From: Lentisphaerota bacterium
GTDB lineage: Bacteria; Verrucomicrobiota; Kiritimatiellia; JAAZAB01
Length of the DNA: 5,400 bases
Assembly: GCA_016182435.1 (NCBI GenBank)
Contig: JACPGN010000259.1
Coordinates: forward strand, 1-5,400
Reading direction: 5' to 3'
This document shows positions 4,976-5,400 of the stretch, piece by piece. The translations under genes and the position numbers were made by a program. How positions within the stretch are numbered: the first letter of the stretch is position 1; each line of letters starts with the position of its first letter. The notes beneath the pieces are model-generated. The model saw nothing but the letters and a program-made list of their open reading frames with translations, ran no database searches and was not told the origin of the DNA.

Positions 4976-5400
4976 CTAAGGCCCAGTAGCCGGCGCGGGC
5001 GTTTCCACCGTTAAAGGCGTTGGGCCATTCGACGAGATCGTTGCCGGGGCTGATTCTACTCGTGTCTCGGGCATGGGCGCCGCGAGTGGCGTAGCCGTGG
5101 GCGGAACATTGGTTTCCTCCGCAACTGGCGCAGGAACAAGTGCGGTCGGGAGCGAGGTTATTGTGGTCACGACTTCCGAGGCCGTGGATGTTGCCGCCTC
5201 AGCTAAGACTGTAGTTGCTGTCTCCGCAAGTGTCACGACAGCGCTCGCGGTCTCGGATGCGGTTGCTGTAGTCGCCGGCGCAGCAAGGCCGGGAATCGCG
5301 GTTTCGGGCGGAGTCGTTGTTATTCCCATCGAGACTGGCGCAGCGGTAGATGTTACCGAAGTCAGCAATCCGGGTGGCGCCGCCACAGGCGCTGCAGGCG
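4976..5400 (-). CDS. Ala/Thr/Pro-rich low-complexity protein tail (N-terminus beyond window edge)
   Basis: On the minus strand the frame is open from the right edge to a TAG at 4976-4978, giving about 141 residues. A GTG at 5384-5386 could serve as a start, but the frame continues upstream of it with the same PAAP-type composition, so the gene probably begins outside the window. The sequence is dominated by Ala, Thr, Pro, Val, Ser and Glu, with almost no aromatic or basic residues, no membrane segment and no recognisable domain. Synonymous codons for Ala, Thr and Pro are well mixed, which argues for selection on the protein and against a simple DNA repeat. It is probably a disordered or linker-like C-terminal tail of a larger, possibly envelope or secreted, protein. 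It converges with the uronate block and is a separate transcription unit. Product unknown. Confidence 0.55.
   Translation of the reverse strand, partial: PAAPVAAPPGLLTSVTSTAAPVSMGITTTPPETAIPGLAAPATTATASETASAVVTLAETATTVLAEAATSTASEVVTTITSLPTALVPAPVAEETNVPPTATPLAAPMPETRVESAPATISSNGPTPLTVETPAPATGP

Noticed and set aside
4782..4979. 65-codon plus-strand frame in the region after kdgK
   Set aside because: It is made almost entirely of the AT-rich inverted repeat and the GC-rich palindrome, has no ribosome-binding site, and its Phe/Cys-rich translation reflects repeat composition.

Overview
The window carries a co-directional (+ strand) block of five genes. Most of it belongs to hexuronate / 2-keto-3-deoxygluconate (KDG) catabolism. 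At the right edge a low-complexity reading frame enters from the minus strand. The likely host is a GC-rich, uncultured-type bacterium. The enzyme sequences are clearly bacterial. Shine-Dalgarno signals are absent or weak at two of the four visible starts. The intergenic spaces are full of short dispersed-repeat elements of a kind I associate, from memory only, with draft genomes of the Verrucomicrobiota/Kiritimatiellota/Planctomycetota/Omnitrophota assemblage. That taxonomic guess is weak.

Layout: 1-420 is the C-terminal end of a Gfo/Idh/MocA-type sugar oxidoreductase. Nine bases later comes an SDR dehydrogenase most like the Bacillus YjmF/UxuB type of D-mannonate oxidoreductase (430-1278). 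A 167-bp spacer full of GC-rich hairpins follows. Next is a CtBP-like D-2-hydroxyacid dehydrogenase (1446-2414), then a 178-bp spacer holding two inverted arrays of heptamer repeats. A KDPG/KHG aldolase fused to a C-terminal VOC (glyoxalase-like) domain (2593-3558) comes next, followed by a 108-bp spacer with another inverted repeat. A PfkB-family KDG kinase (3667-4698) ends the block. The 277-bp region after it holds a small hairpin and a long AT-rich imperfect inverted repeat that seems to be interrupted by a GC-rich palindrome. From 4976 to the right edge the minus strand encodes an Ala/Thr/Pro-rich protein tail, convergent with the block.

Inferred pathway: fructuronate (or a related keto-uronate) is reduced by the SDR to D-mannonate. 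A dehydratase (UxuA), not in this window, would make KDG. KdgK phosphorylates KDG to KDPG, and the aldolase splits KDPG to pyruvate and glyceraldehyde-3-phosphate. The Gfo/Idh/MocA protein and the 2-hydroxyacid dehydrogenase have no assignable substrate, but they probably feed sugar acids into, or drain keto acids from, the same route.

The most unusual aspects are the aldolase-VOC fusion, whose second domain keeps a plausible metal site, and the repeats: every sizeable gap holds a different family of inverted or palindromic element. I see no CRISPR array, tRNA, rRNA, transposase or convincing intrinsic terminator.
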